From positions 1-40,689 of the forward strand of contig CAYOAV010000012.1 of assembly GCA_964402055.1 (NCBI GenBank): DNA of 40,689 nucleotides. The letters are read 5' to 3'. This document shows, piece after piece, positions 7,536 through 15,489 of this stretch (position 1 is its first letter; the number at the start of each line of letters is the position of its first letter). The notes under the pieces are model-generated. The model ran no database searches, had not been told where the DNA came from, and worked only from the letters and a program-made list of their open reading frames with translations. The stretch is from UMGS363 sp964402055 (GTDB taxonomy: Bacteria > Bacillota > Clostridia > Oscillospirales > Ruminococcaceae). Both the position numbers and the translations under genes were made by a program.

Positions 7536-8528
7536 TTATGTTGATTTCTCTCCGAATGCCACCCAGTATATCGTGCCTTTGAATTGAGCATTACTCCAGG
7601 AAAAGCTGCTTCCCGTTCCCTGAGGCTGTGCTACCTTTACCGTAAAGCCTGTCTTAGTAATTTCAGGAATAGCGGCATATGGCATATATTCCTTGTAGTT
7701 TGAAACTGTGCAGTTAGAAAGAGTCACCTGAACTATCGGAGCTTTTGTAAAGGCTGTTGGAAAGCTTATAGTCAAGCCTGTTCTTTCAATAGCCGTTGTA
7801 ATTGTAATTGAACCTGCCTGAATATAATAAGGGTTCTGATAAGCCTTTTCATCTGAAGGAATATTGCTCTGCGTGAGATTGATATTCCCCTTGACAGGCA
7901 GCATATCATTTATGGTCTTGACCGCGATAAGAGAATCCCAAGCGGAAATAACCTTTTCAGCGTCTTTCTTACAGCCTGCCTTAAGAAGCTCCCATTGTGC
8001 CTCGTATTGTGAAAAAAGCTCTTCCGTATCAATATGCTCAATCGCACTTGTTACAAAGCCGCAAACATCATCAAAGCCTCTCTTGTCTGTAATATCAGCC
8101 TGCGTTATCTTAACGCAGTTCGCCGTCACATAAATGTACGCCAGCACTATATCGTAATAGCTCTCATCTCTTGTTATCTGCGGCTCTGAAGGTGTTTCTG
8201 CGGCAATTCCTTCTATAACCGCAGGATAAACCATTCTTTTTTCAAAATCACATCGGATTACAACAGCGTCAATTCTGTCATAAGCAGTGTCCGAGCCGCT
8301 GATTTCAAGTGACTTTTCACTGCTTGTCCTGTACCAGCGGCCTTTGATATAAGCCGTGCCAGCATTGATTTTAATTTTCATATCCTCATCAGCCTCAACC
8401 ATAAGCGATGAAGAATTTTTCCCTAAAACTCCGTCTGTGAAAAAATCACCGAAAAACGAGCTGAAATCATCAGCCGAGTATCTTCTGTCATGATTTTTTG
8501 AAGCAAAAAATCCATATTCATTTGACAT
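7536..8528 (-). CDS. Phage tail fibre / receptor-binding protein
   Basis: A 330-residue structural protein. The N-terminal half (about 1-165) has the module seen in baseplate and fibre proteins of gut siphophages: DRRYSADDFSSFFGDFFTDG, then repeated beta segments and AYIKGRWYRT. Residues 165-210 look helical, a likely trimerisation stalk. The C-terminal 110 residues resemble an H-type lectin fold (PIVQVTLSN, TKTGFTVKV, and the final IYWVAFGE), suitable for binding cell-surface sugar. The start is ATG 8528, which overlaps the stop of the gene before it (TAATG) and follows GGAGGAAGAGG; an upstream in-frame ATG at 8546 precedes that site and is rejected. Its target would be the host-range determinant of any particle. 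Confidence 0.75.
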   Translation of the reverse strand: MSNEYGFFASKNHDRRYSADDFSSFFGDFFTDGVLGKNSSSLMVEADEDMKIKINAGTAYIKGRWYRTSSEKSLEISGSDTAYDRIDAVVIRCDFEKRMVYPAVIEGIAAETPSEPQITRDESYYDIVLAYIYVTANCVKITQADITDKRGFDDVCGFVTSAIEHIDTEELFSQYEAQWELLKAGCKKDAEKVISAWDSLIAVKTINDMLPVKGNINLTQSNIPSDEKAYQNPYYIQAGSITITTAIERTGLTISFPTAFTKAPIVQVTLSNCTVSNYKEYMPYAAIPEITKTGFTVKVAQPQGTGSSFSWSNAQFKGTIYWVAFGEKST

Positions 8529-9628
8529 TAATCCTCTTCCTCCCATTCATTGTTTCCAAAAGCGATGGACATTTCAAATACACCGTTTTCATATTTTTCG
8601 CATATTTTTGTTATCCGTCTGACCGATTTTTCTCCGTAATCATCGGGATAAATTGAAACTCTGTCGCCAACATCAAGACTGCCGCTTGTAAAAGCTTCTC
8701 TGATTCCATTTCCTGTTAAAGCTGAAATAACTTCCTCTGCTGGCGAATATCTTGAAATATATAAAGCCTCTGCCGCCGCCTTGGTTCGTGTATAATCAAG
8801 CTCCTCTGAGTAAATTATACAGCCATCTCCAAGTGAAAACCTGAAGTGTGTTACAGGCTGTATTTCATAAGCCGCTTCTATCCTTGAATATCCCGAATTA
8901 TCGCCGAAATAACTGCTCCAGCTTTCATAAAGAAGCCCCCCTGAGCTGTCATATTTTTCATCACTGTAAATAAAGGCACTATTCACCGAGCCGTTTTCAT
9001 TATATGAATATGTACGTTTTTTAAGCGTGTCATAGTTTTCCGAAAGAAGCACAGGCAGCTCATCTCCCGATGAAATGCTCCTGTTAAGAGCATATCTTCC
9101 GAAAATCCTTATCCTTGCCCCCTCGTCATTATGAACTATTTCCGAGCAGATTCTGAAATCCTGGGATATAACAGAACTTATCGCTTTTGAAAGGCTCTTG
9201 TTTTTATATGAAGCCGTGACCTTAAAGCTGCAATCAACAGTCTTGTCAATATAGGTGTCAGGAAACATCCTCTTTTCAAGAGCCTTCTCACCGCAGTTTT
9301 TCTCAACTAACGTAAGAAAGCTGTCGCCCGAAGCATAAACGGAAAGCACACGTCTTGACAATAAACCAGCAAAGGAAACCGCCGATACCGTAAAGCTGCC
9401 TCCTGCCGATATTTTTATCCCTGTTATGATTCCCGAAAAGCTTCCGACTATCTCGATAACTCTGCCTTGTTTAATGAGCATCGAATTAATCTCACAGGAT
9501 GGAAAAACAGCCTCCAGCCTGTCACCACCGCAAATAAGCCGCTCCGTGTTGAATTTTGTTATCCTGTCGGTAAGCCCAAGCAAGGAAAGATACTCCCCGT
9601 CATTTGTTTCATAAAAATAAACGTCCAT
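8528..9628 (-). CDS. Gp37-like phage tail protein (tail-tip hub)
   Basis: A 366-residue protein resembling the siphovirus ReqiPepy6 Gp37-like family, a tail-tip component placed like Tal/hub proteins. The N-terminus MDVYFYETNDGEYLSLLGL, the early hub-like segment around VIEIVGSFSGIITGIKI and the C-terminal LDVGDRVSIYPDDYGEKSVRRITKI fit that family. Start ATG 9628 overlaps the distal tail stop (TGATG) and follows GGAGGG; a longer in-frame ORF upstream to 9748 is only the shadow of the previous gene. In a normal siphophage this gene lies after the tape-measure and distal-tail genes; here the tape measure is missing. Confidence 0.7.
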   Translation of the reverse strand: MDVYFYETNDGEYLSLLGLTDRITKFNTERLICGGDRLEAVFPSCEINSMLIKQGRVIEIVGSFSGIITGIKISAGGSFTVSAVSFAGLLSRRVLSVYASGDSFLTLVEKNCGEKALEKRMFPDTYIDKTVDCSFKVTASYKNKSLSKAISSVISQDFRICSEIVHNDEGARIRIFGRYALNRSISSGDELPVLLSENYDTLKKRTYSYNENGSVNSAFIYSDEKYDSSGGLLYESWSSYFGDNSGYSRIEAAYEIQPVTHFRFSLGDGCIIYSEELDYTRTKAAAEALYISRYSPAEEVISALTGNGIREAFTSGSLDVGDRVSIYPDDYGEKSVRRITKICEKYENGVFEMSIAFGNNEWEEED

Positions 9629-10473
9629 CAGAAGCCCTCCGAGTATTCCTTTAGAGTTATAAATGCCGAAGCTCTCATAGCAATAGGCGAGGTTTTTACA
9701 CTGACCCTCACACCGCCCACAGCTACCTTGAAAAACTCCGAACCCCATACTATCCTGTGCGTGATATTTTCCATTTTTCCCTCATCGTAAACGCTCGAAA
9801 GATATATCCCCTTTTCTCCGTCAATGCAGCGGAAAATAATAATATCCCCAGCAGAAAAATTGCCCCTGACCCCAACAAATTCCTTAGTGAAAGCGTTAAT
9901 AACAGTAACCTCCGAAGCGTCACCAAGCATTTCAACCGTTATAATACAGCCCGCATTAAAGCTTCCGCTGTTCGGAACGAATGCTGAATTGCCGATAAGT
10001 ATTTCTGAAAGCTCTGTTTCCTCATTTTCCGTGATTTCCCAATCGTCAAATTCCCATTTCCCCGTTGAACCGCATATCTGAACATAAACATCAGCACTTC
10101 CTGTATTTTCAAAATACGGGTTCGGACATATAAAAACAATATCCGCATAATTCGTGCCGCTTATTATGTCAGCCTCAACGCTTTTTACACAGCAATCAAT
10201 TCCGAGCTTGCCGCCGCTACCTGATATTTCAAGCCTGCCAAGTCCCGAAATGCTTGTTATACCGATAAGCAAAGACTGATTTTTTTCAAAATCTCCGCAG
10301 ATTACAGTCCTTAATTTTATTCTTCTTGTACCTCTGCTCTCGGAAATTTCATCGCTCCCCTCACGAATGGAAATCTCCTTTTCGGGACAAATTCCGCTTA
10401 TGCCAACAGCACGGACAGCACCGCTTGAAAAATCAATTTTATCTCCCGAAGCCGAGCTATATACTATCTTCAT
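9628..10473 (-). CDS. Phage distal tail protein (Dit-like)
   Basis: A 281-residue protein with the layout of siphovirus distal tail components. The N-terminal part carries SRGTRRIKLRTVICGDFEKN followed by short beta segments; a central galectin-like stretch includes ICPNPYFENTG, a common Dit marker (CPxPYW/F), and residues 150-281 complete the beta-rich C-terminal domain. Dit joins the tail tube to the tip. The ATG at 10473 follows AGGGTAGGTG and overlaps the preceding gene by 4 bases (ATGA). That tight overlap sits exactly where the tail-tube, chaperone and tape-measure genes would be expected, so the join does not look like a fresh deletion scar. Confidence 0.7.
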   Translation of the reverse strand: MKIVYSSASGDKIDFSSGAVRAVGISGICPEKEISIREGSDEISESRGTRRIKLRTVICGDFEKNQSLLIGITSISGLGRLEISGSGGKLGIDCCVKSVEADIISGTNYADIVFICPNPYFENTGSADVYVQICGSTGKWEFDDWEITENEETELSEILIGNSAFVPNSGSFNAGCIITVEMLGDASEVTVINAFTKEFVGVRGNFSAGDIIIFRCIDGEKGIYLSSVYDEGKMENITHRIVWGSEFFKVAVGGVRVSVKTSPIAMRASAFITLKEYSEGF

Positions 10474-10844
10474 TTTTCACCTACCCTTTCAAGAATATAA
10501 TCCGCCGCAATCATAAAGGAAACAATTTCCATACCGTTTTCCGAGCTGCTCTCCATCGAAGGACGTTCAGTAACGCAAATCCTCACAAGCTCATCATCTG
10601 AGGCAATGCTCCCGATACTTTGGCATATTTTCTCCGCCGATGAAAAAAGTAAACCTGGTATCTCGCCCTTAAGCTTGCATTTAATTTTCATTTTTCTTAA
10701 CTCTCCACCATCAAGAAAAGCCGCCGTAAGGCTGTCATCAGTCGGATAAAAAGCCGTTCCACCCTCCGCACCAAGCCTTACAACAGCCTCCTTTTCACAA
10801 GCGGAGCATATTTTTCTTATGATTTTTTCAGCCGCATTGCTCAT
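10470..10844 (-). CDS. Probable tail-completion / neck protein
   Basis: A 124-residue protein that I recognise only by position and shape: third small gene after the coat protein, where SPP1-like phages encode the tail-completion (tail terminator) protein. It begins with a helix (AAEKIIRKICSACEKEAVVR) followed by alternating beta segments, which fits that fold. The ATG at 10844 overlaps the end of the upstream gene and follows GGAGGAGATCGGGG. It overlaps the distal tail gene by 4 bases. An unrelated minor capsid role cannot be excluded. Confidence 0.45.
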   Translation of the reverse strand: MSNAAEKIIRKICSACEKEAVVRLGAEGGTAFYPTDDSLTAAFLDGGELRKMKIKCKLKGEIPGLLFSSAEKICQSIGSIASDDELVRICVTERPSMESSSENGMEIVSFMIAADYILERVGEK

Positions 10845-11191
10845 ACCCCGATCTCCTCCAGAGTTACCTCGATATGATGCGGAGCAGTGCTTCCGTAAAT
10901 TACCTCAATTCCGCATACAGTGAAGCTCTTTCCGCTCCAGACTACCCTCTGACCTATGGAAAATTCCATTCCTGACGGCATACTGTTTTTGCAATCGTAA
11001 ATCATCAATGCCGAGCCTGAACCCTTGTCGTTGAACCCCTTTACGCCATCACGATTTATCTTTGACGAATAATCAATGCGGATAAAGCTTAATTCTGTCG
11101 GCTCATTTTCCTCATTATCAAAAAATCCGCCTTTTTTTCTATCATAAAGCTTTGCCCTGTGTATAAGCAGGTATCTTGGTATACATCTCAT
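10841..11191 (-). CDS. Minor capsid / head-closure protein
   Basis: A 116-residue protein similar in length and position to the minor capsid 1 family and SPP1 gp16-type stoppers, which close the portal after DNA packaging. It has a basic start (MRCIPRYLLIHRAKLYDRKKGG), a beta core and the ending YGSTAPHHIEVTLEEIGV; the HHIEVTLEE ending is typical of this family. ATG 11191 follows GGGGTGATATAA, which itself is the end of the connector gene. Part of the uninterrupted head-completion block. Confidence 0.6.
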   Translation of the reverse strand: MRCIPRYLLIHRAKLYDRKKGGFFDNEENEPTELSFIRIDYSSKINRDGVKGFNDKGSGSALMIYDCKNSMPSGMEFSIGQRVVWSGKSFTVCGIEVIYGSTAPHHIEVTLEEIGV

Positions 11192-11587
11192 TTATATCAC
11201 CCCAATTCTCCTTGATAAAAGTCCTGCCGCTTCAAGATAACCTATCGCCGCTGAGGAATATCCCCCCGATGATACGCTTTTCACCGCCGATGAAGAACCA
11301 TAGCTGTAAGAAAAGCTGCCAAGAGTAACAGAAACAGGCTCTGTACTGTCCGCTGAATCAACGCTTCCGTTTTCACGGATATATTCTGCCTGTGCAAGAA
11401 CAGCCTTTTCAACAAGCGTTTTTTCCGATTCGCTTAAATTTTCATATCCCCTGAAAATTATTTTACAGCCTGTCAATACATCTATCGCTTCTTCCGCTTC
11501 ACCTATGAGAGTTAAAGCCTCTTCCTCACCCATTTCAGGATTTTTCTCCATATATTTTTCAATGCCGCAGTAAGCCGTGTTGATCAC
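11192..11587 (-). CDS. Head-tail connector (adaptor) with doubtful start codon
   Basis: A 131-residue mostly helical protein in the position of gp6/gp15-like adaptors that dock on the portal ring. Helix EEALTLIGEAEEAIDVLTG and the following LSESEKTLVEKAVLAQAEYI segment match the usual adaptor pattern. The start is odd. The frame opens after a TGA at 11594-11596 and contains AAAGGAGGTGATC, a 13-base complement of the 16S rRNA 3' end. The only canonical start, GTG at 11587, overlaps that ribosome binding site with no spacing; the codon at the proper distance is ACG at 11578. Either GTG or ACG must be used, or the gene is poorly translated. I keep the GTG as the conventional boundary. Confidence 0.6.
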   Translation of the reverse strand: MINTAYCGIEKYMEKNPEMGEEEALTLIGEAEEAIDVLTGCKIIFRGYENLSESEKTLVEKAVLAQAEYIRENGSVDSADSTEPVSVTLGSFSYSYGSSSAVKSVSSGGYSSAAIGYLEAAGLLSRRIGVI

Positions 11588-11610
11588 CTCCTTTCATAAA
11601 AATATCCTTT

Positions 11611-12468
11611 TTACGCTTCTGTTCTCTTAACGTAAACCGTTTCAGGCTTTGAAATATGAACAGCGTAAACCTTTCTGCCCTGAACAGCCGCCGCACCGAT
11701 ATGAACACCATCAGCAATAGGATTTACCGCAACAGGTACAGCCCATTCACATACTCTGTGGCACCAGTTCGGATGTCCGCAGATAAATTCCGTGGTAGTC
11801 TTTTTACCCGAAACAGCCTTTGTGTTTTCAAACATAAGATTGTTCGATTCAAAAACATTGAAGCCTGCAATTTTACCAACGCAGCCTGCCTTTACAAGCT
11901 CCTGCGAGATATTTCCGCCCCTGATAAATTTATCGTCCTGCATAATGACCTCCATAAATTCAGGCGAAGCGATAAGCCATCTGTTTGAAGCTGGAACACC
12001 CTTTCTTGAAAGATAGGTTCTTGCCTTTGCAATAGTGCTGTAAGCGTTTGAAGTGGTGCAGGCTGTCTTGACATCGCATATCTTTACACCCTCTGTTTCT
12101 TCAAGTGCCGCAATGGATTTTTTATCCATAGAAAGACCAAGCGTGTAACCAGCCGAAGCAAGTCGCTCCGCAACAACATCATCGGGAAGAGAAGCCGCAT
12201 CGTAGCCGTCAATAAGCTCATTTACAGCCTCATCGTTTGACATAAGAAGTGTGTGGTAAGATGTCGCACCCGAAGAAAGTGCCGCACCATTAGCCTTGTC
12301 ATAGGCCTTGACCTCGACCTCGGTATCACGGACAGGGATTATAACCGCACCGCCTGTTCCATTGCCCTCATGAACGGTGCTGAAAATGTAATTATCCTGT
12401 GTAACAAGTGTAGCTCTGAGCTTTGCGTCAACGAGCTGTGAATAACGATTAGTAATAAGATCTGCCAT
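11611..12468 (-). CDS. Major capsid (coat) protein
   Basis: A 285-residue coat protein, probably HK97 fold of the P22-coat-like/clostridial group. It starts MADLITNRYSQLVDAKLRAT and has the long N-arm, the E-loop region and the C-terminal AAAVQGRKVYAVHISKPETV segment typical of phage coat proteins. Position directly after the scaffold-like gene supports this. There is no separate protease gene and no long N-terminal delta domain, so assembly would rely on the scaffold-like protein. The ATG at 12468 follows a clear AGGAGG. A 23-base gap separates its stop from the connector. Confidence 0.8.
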   Translation of the reverse strand: MADLITNRYSQLVDAKLRATLVTQDNYIFSTVHEGNGTGGAVIIPVRDTEVEVKAYDKANGAALSSGATSYHTLLMSNDEAVNELIDGYDAASLPDDVVAERLASAGYTLGLSMDKKSIAALEETEGVKICDVKTACTTSNAYSTIAKARTYLSRKGVPASNRWLIASPEFMEVIMQDDKFIRGGNISQELVKAGCVGKIAGFNVFESNNLMFENTKAVSGKKTTTEFICGHPNWCHRVCEWAVPVAVNPIADGVHIGAAAVQGRKVYAVHISKPETVYVKRTEA

Positions 12469-12503
12469 AATTTTTTCCTCCTGAAATTATCATTTTGATT
12501 TTT

Positions 12504-12866
12504 TTACATTTTGCAATCGGGATTTGCCATAAAAAATGCTTCTTCAACTCCCGATAAGGGAGATTCCTCAATACATTCAAGATGAACCCCCGTAGTTACA
12601 TCTGAATGTGTGCCTTTTGCAGGTCTAAAAAACGGATAGCGTTCCAGAACCTCGGTTATAGCCGCTTTCCTGTCAGGATTTTCCATTGTAGAAGCCGCCG
12701 CAAGTACGACCGCACAATTCTCCTCAGGAACTCCGTTCTGTATGCAGAACAGCTTGTCCTCCAGCATTTTTTCACGCTCCGTAGGTTCGTTTACCTCGGT
12801 AAACCTATCTGATTCTGTTTCCTCCGTAACGCTGACCTGCTCATCTTCAATAAGCTTTTCTTCCAT
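12504..12866 (-). CDS. Putative scaffold protein
   Basis: A 120-residue protein located between portal and coat genes, the usual place of scaffold proteins. The N-terminal 50 residues are strongly acidic (EDEQVSVTEETESDRF), and the middle is helical (ENCAVVLAAASTMENPDRKA), which suits a scaffold, but I do not recognise a named family. The start is ATG 12866 after GGAGGGAGG and lies at the end of the portal gene; in-frame codons further upstream belong to the portal shadow. Small for a scaffold, so a capsid decoration or assembly-chaperone role is also possible. Confidence 0.45.
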   Translation of the reverse strand: MEEKLIEDEQVSVTEETESDRFTEVNEPTEREKMLEDKLFCIQNGVPEENCAVVLAAASTMENPDRKAAITEVLERYPFFRPAKGTHSDVTTGVHLECIEESPLSGVEEAFFMANPDCKM

Positions 12867-12867
12867 T

Positions 12868-14268
12868 TTAAACACCTCCCTCCATACATATTCTGTCATA
12901 TTCCTTAAGTGCGTCATCATAACTGCACCTTGACAGCTCCATAATAGCCGAAAGCTTTGATTTCAAGCCATTCTGCACCAACCTGACATTGTTTTCAATA
13001 AGCGTGTTTTCGTCAGTTATGATACCATCCTGCCATAAAATATCCGCAGAAAGATCACCGCCCTCAAGCTCACCAAGATATATTCCCAGCATAGCAATTT
13101 CACGCATAAGCTCGCTCAATGCCGCTCCGAGTGCGTTCTGATGTGACTTGATCGTGATTGCAGTCCTGCTGTCACGGGAGATTATCTCCGTAGCCGTCTT
13201 AACGCCCTCGTTCACATCAAAGGAAAATGTTCCCGATGATAGCCCCGTCTGGAAGCAAAGTATGTTCAGCAGTGCATTTATCGCCTTGATATGCTCATCA
13301 ACACGAAGCTCAACAGTATTGTCCGTTATTTTAAGCTCGCTTTCTTCATCGCATTTTAGTGCAACGTAAGCCTCATCATCAGCGTCAAAATACTGCCGCT
13401 GTTCTCCTGTCGCAATGTCAACAACCGTCTGAACGCAGGAGGACGGCACGATTATTCTTTTCTTTCCGAGTATAAATTCCCGGGAAAAGCTGTCAAAAGC
13501 AACATCCAACGCTCTCAGAGTATCAACTGCATTCGCAAAAACCGATATTCCCAGCGGAAGCGTTGGAAAAAGATTATTTGCACCGCTGACCCTGAAAACC
13601 GAAAATAATTTTCCGTCCGCTCCACCGTAAAAAACCTTTGGCGAAAGCTCGGGATAAATCTCCGAAAGTATGCATTCCTTGCCCGTTACAGAACCTGATA
13701 TACCGTCTGACGTACCGAAAAGCTTATGCTCCGAATAAGCAGCTCCACCCTCATTTCCCCTTTTTTCAAGCAGAGTATAACGTGCATTGCCCTTGGTGAG
13801 CATACTTCTGAAGCAAGCGGAATATATGCCGTTTTCGTCCCATTCAACAGGCAGGAAATTCCCACCAAGAACACAGTCTATCCCGATTTTGCCCCTGTTT
13901 ATGTAAGGACGGAATACACAGCCACCCATTGCAAACGCATAAGGCAGCTTTTCCGAAAGCATATCAAAAAATCTGCTCTCCTTCAGAACGCTTTCAACAT
14001 ATTCACCGACCCTCTCGTCAGCAAATACGATTTTCGGGCGTTCCGCCATAACTCCGCAGGCTAATCTGTCGCAAAGCACCTTCGCCGTGCCGAGCATATT
14101 CATTCTCCTGCTTCCACCACGGTATAAACCCGATTTTTTAACATTTTTCCAGTCAGGTTCACCTCCGTAAATTCTTTTCCAATTGTCAGCCGCAGAATAA
14201 TAGCTTCTTAAAGCCCCTCCGCCGCTCCCCGAAAAGAGCTTTTTTATCTCTTCTGTTTCATTCATCAT
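12868..14268 (-). CDS. Phage portal protein (SPP1 gp6-like)
   Basis: A 466-residue portal of the SPP1 gp6 / DUF1483-like group. Portals form the dodecameric ring through which terminase pumps DNA and to which the head-completion proteins bind. The N-terminus is polar (MMNETEEIKKLFSGSGG), the clip and wing region is beta-rich, and the C-terminal stem/crown helices include NEGVKTATEIISRDSRTAIT and the final Asp-rich segment. Length is as expected. It starts within the TerL stop (ATGATG, 14268) after GGAGGG. No MuF-type gene follows, which is unusual for this portal group. Confidence 0.85.
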   Translation of the reverse strand: MMNETEEIKKLFSGSGGGALRSYYSAADNWKRIYGGEPDWKNVKKSGLYRGGSRRMNMLGTAKVLCDRLACGVMAERPKIVFADERVGEYVESVLKESRFFDMLSEKLPYAFAMGGCVFRPYINRGKIGIDCVLGGNFLPVEWDENGIYSACFRSMLTKGNARYTLLEKRGNEGGAAYSEHKLFGTSDGISGSVTGKECILSEIYPELSPKVFYGGADGKLFSVFRVSGANNLFPTLPLGISVFANAVDTLRALDVAFDSFSREFILGKKRIIVPSSCVQTVVDIATGEQRQYFDADDEAYVALKCDEESELKITDNTVELRVDEHIKAINALLNILCFQTGLSSGTFSFDVNEGVKTATEIISRDSRTAITIKSHQNALGAALSELMREIAMLGIYLGELEGGDLSADILWQDGIITDENTLIENNVRLVQNGLKSKLSAIMELSRCSYDDALKEYDRICMEGGV

Positions 14269-15488
14269 ATCCCTCCGTTTTCAATAAAGCTTTTCATCAG
14301 CGTTTCCGTTGAATATTCCTGTGCGTCAAGGCTGTCAATGTTCACACTTCCATTGTCAAGACGTATACCACTGCCATCATCTGCCCATACAGCCTCCGAA
14401 AATGCATCGATAGTATGCTTACAATTTTTCATAACAGCATATTTTCCTCTGCCCATAAGTCCGCAGTAAAAACGTATTCTGTCGCATATTTTCCCCTTTC
14501 GTGCATTTTTTACAGCTATTGGCAAATGCCGCCTTGCACATTCATTAGCAATTCCCCTTATAAGCACCTGCTCCGCACTATCGCAGAAAATCTCCGCAAT
14601 GTGATATTTTTTCAGCCAGCCTTCCAGCCTGTCGCATACGCATTGCTCCAGCTCATATGGTGAAAGCTCCGCCTTTGAATACCATTCGTCAAGCGTTACA
14701 ATGCCCTTGTACCCCTTTCTAACCCCTGTAAGATTCATAGCGTGTGCAGAACCATTGCCGCCGAAGTCAAGTCCGACCGTGCAGAACCCAATATCCTCGG
14801 GAATTTTGTCAAGCGTGAACCTTTCGGGTTTATCAGCAAAGGAGCGGTAAATTACCCCCTCCGAAGCACGCCATAAGCCAAGTATAAACCTGTCATAATA
14901 AACAGTACCCGAATATTCAAGCTTTAAATTTCTTACAAAATCCTCCGTCAGAAAAGCGTTGTCGTCAATTGTGAAACGCATACTGAAAATATCAGCGTTG
15001 CTCTGTAAAAAGGTATGGAACCAGTGCGACGGCGAATCGGGATTGCAGGTCCCGTCAAAGCAGGCATTCGGCTTGTCAAGACGTGATTTAAGCATCTGAA
15101 AAACAGCCTCCGACCACGTAGTTATCTCGTCACCGTAACAGTAAACCGCCCCCGAACCCTGAAGTCTTGAAACCTGTGCCGACTTGTCCGCTCCGATAGC
15201 ATAGCATTCTCTCCCGAACAGCGTTATCTTCCCCGAAGCCGACATATTCCCGACAAGCGTGTTCCCCCATATCCGCCGCATAGGTTCAATGATGTTTCTT
15301 TCAAGCGTTCCCTGCGTGTTTCCTATCAGCAGTATCAAACCCTCGGGTGCGTGACGTATTCTGTAAGGTATGCGGTAATAGTCAAGGTAAGTCTTGCCCG
15401 AACGTGTCGCACCGTAGGAAATGTTCCACCTGTGAAATTCGTTGACCGTATGCTCCCATACATAACGCTGTTTTTCGGTGAAAATAAT
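14265..15488 (-). CDS. Terminase large subunit (PBSX type) with non-canonical start
   Basis: The DNA-packaging motor, 407 residues. The ATPase domain has Walker A GATRSGKT (26-33) and Walker B VYCYGDE (D120, E121); the nuclease domain has conserved Asp residues at VGLDFGG (D241), IFCDSAEQ and SLDAQEYS. All catalytic motifs are intact. The frame opens at a TGA at 15501-15503, and no ATG, GTG or TTG occurs before TTG 15338, which lies after Walker A and so cannot be the true start. A strong AAGGAGG (15500-15494) is followed by ATT at 15488 (5-base spacing) and ATT at 15485 (8 bases). I infer an ATT start. The upstream TerS gene overlaps in another frame. ATT starts are very rare but known from infC. 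Confidence 0.82.
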   Translation of the reverse strand: MIFTEKQRYVWEHTVNEFHRWNISYGATRSGKTYLDYYRIPYRIRHAPEGLILLIGNTQGTLERNIIEPMRRIWGNTLVGNMSASGKITLFGRECYAIGADKSAQVSRLQGSGAVYCYGDEITTWSEAVFQMLKSRLDKPNACFDGTCNPDSPSHWFHTFLQSNADIFSMRFTIDDNAFLTEDFVRNLKLEYSGTVYYDRFILGLWRASEGVIYRSFADKPERFTLDKIPEDIGFCTVGLDFGGNGSAHAMNLTGVRKGYKGIVTLDEWYSKAELSPYELEQCVCDRLEGWLKKYHIAEIFCDSAEQVLIRGIANECARRHLPIAVKNARKGKICDRIRFYCGLMGRGKYAVMKNCKHTIDAFSEAVWADDGSGIRLDNGSVNIDSLDAQEYSTETLMKSFIENGGI

Positions 15489-15489
15489 A

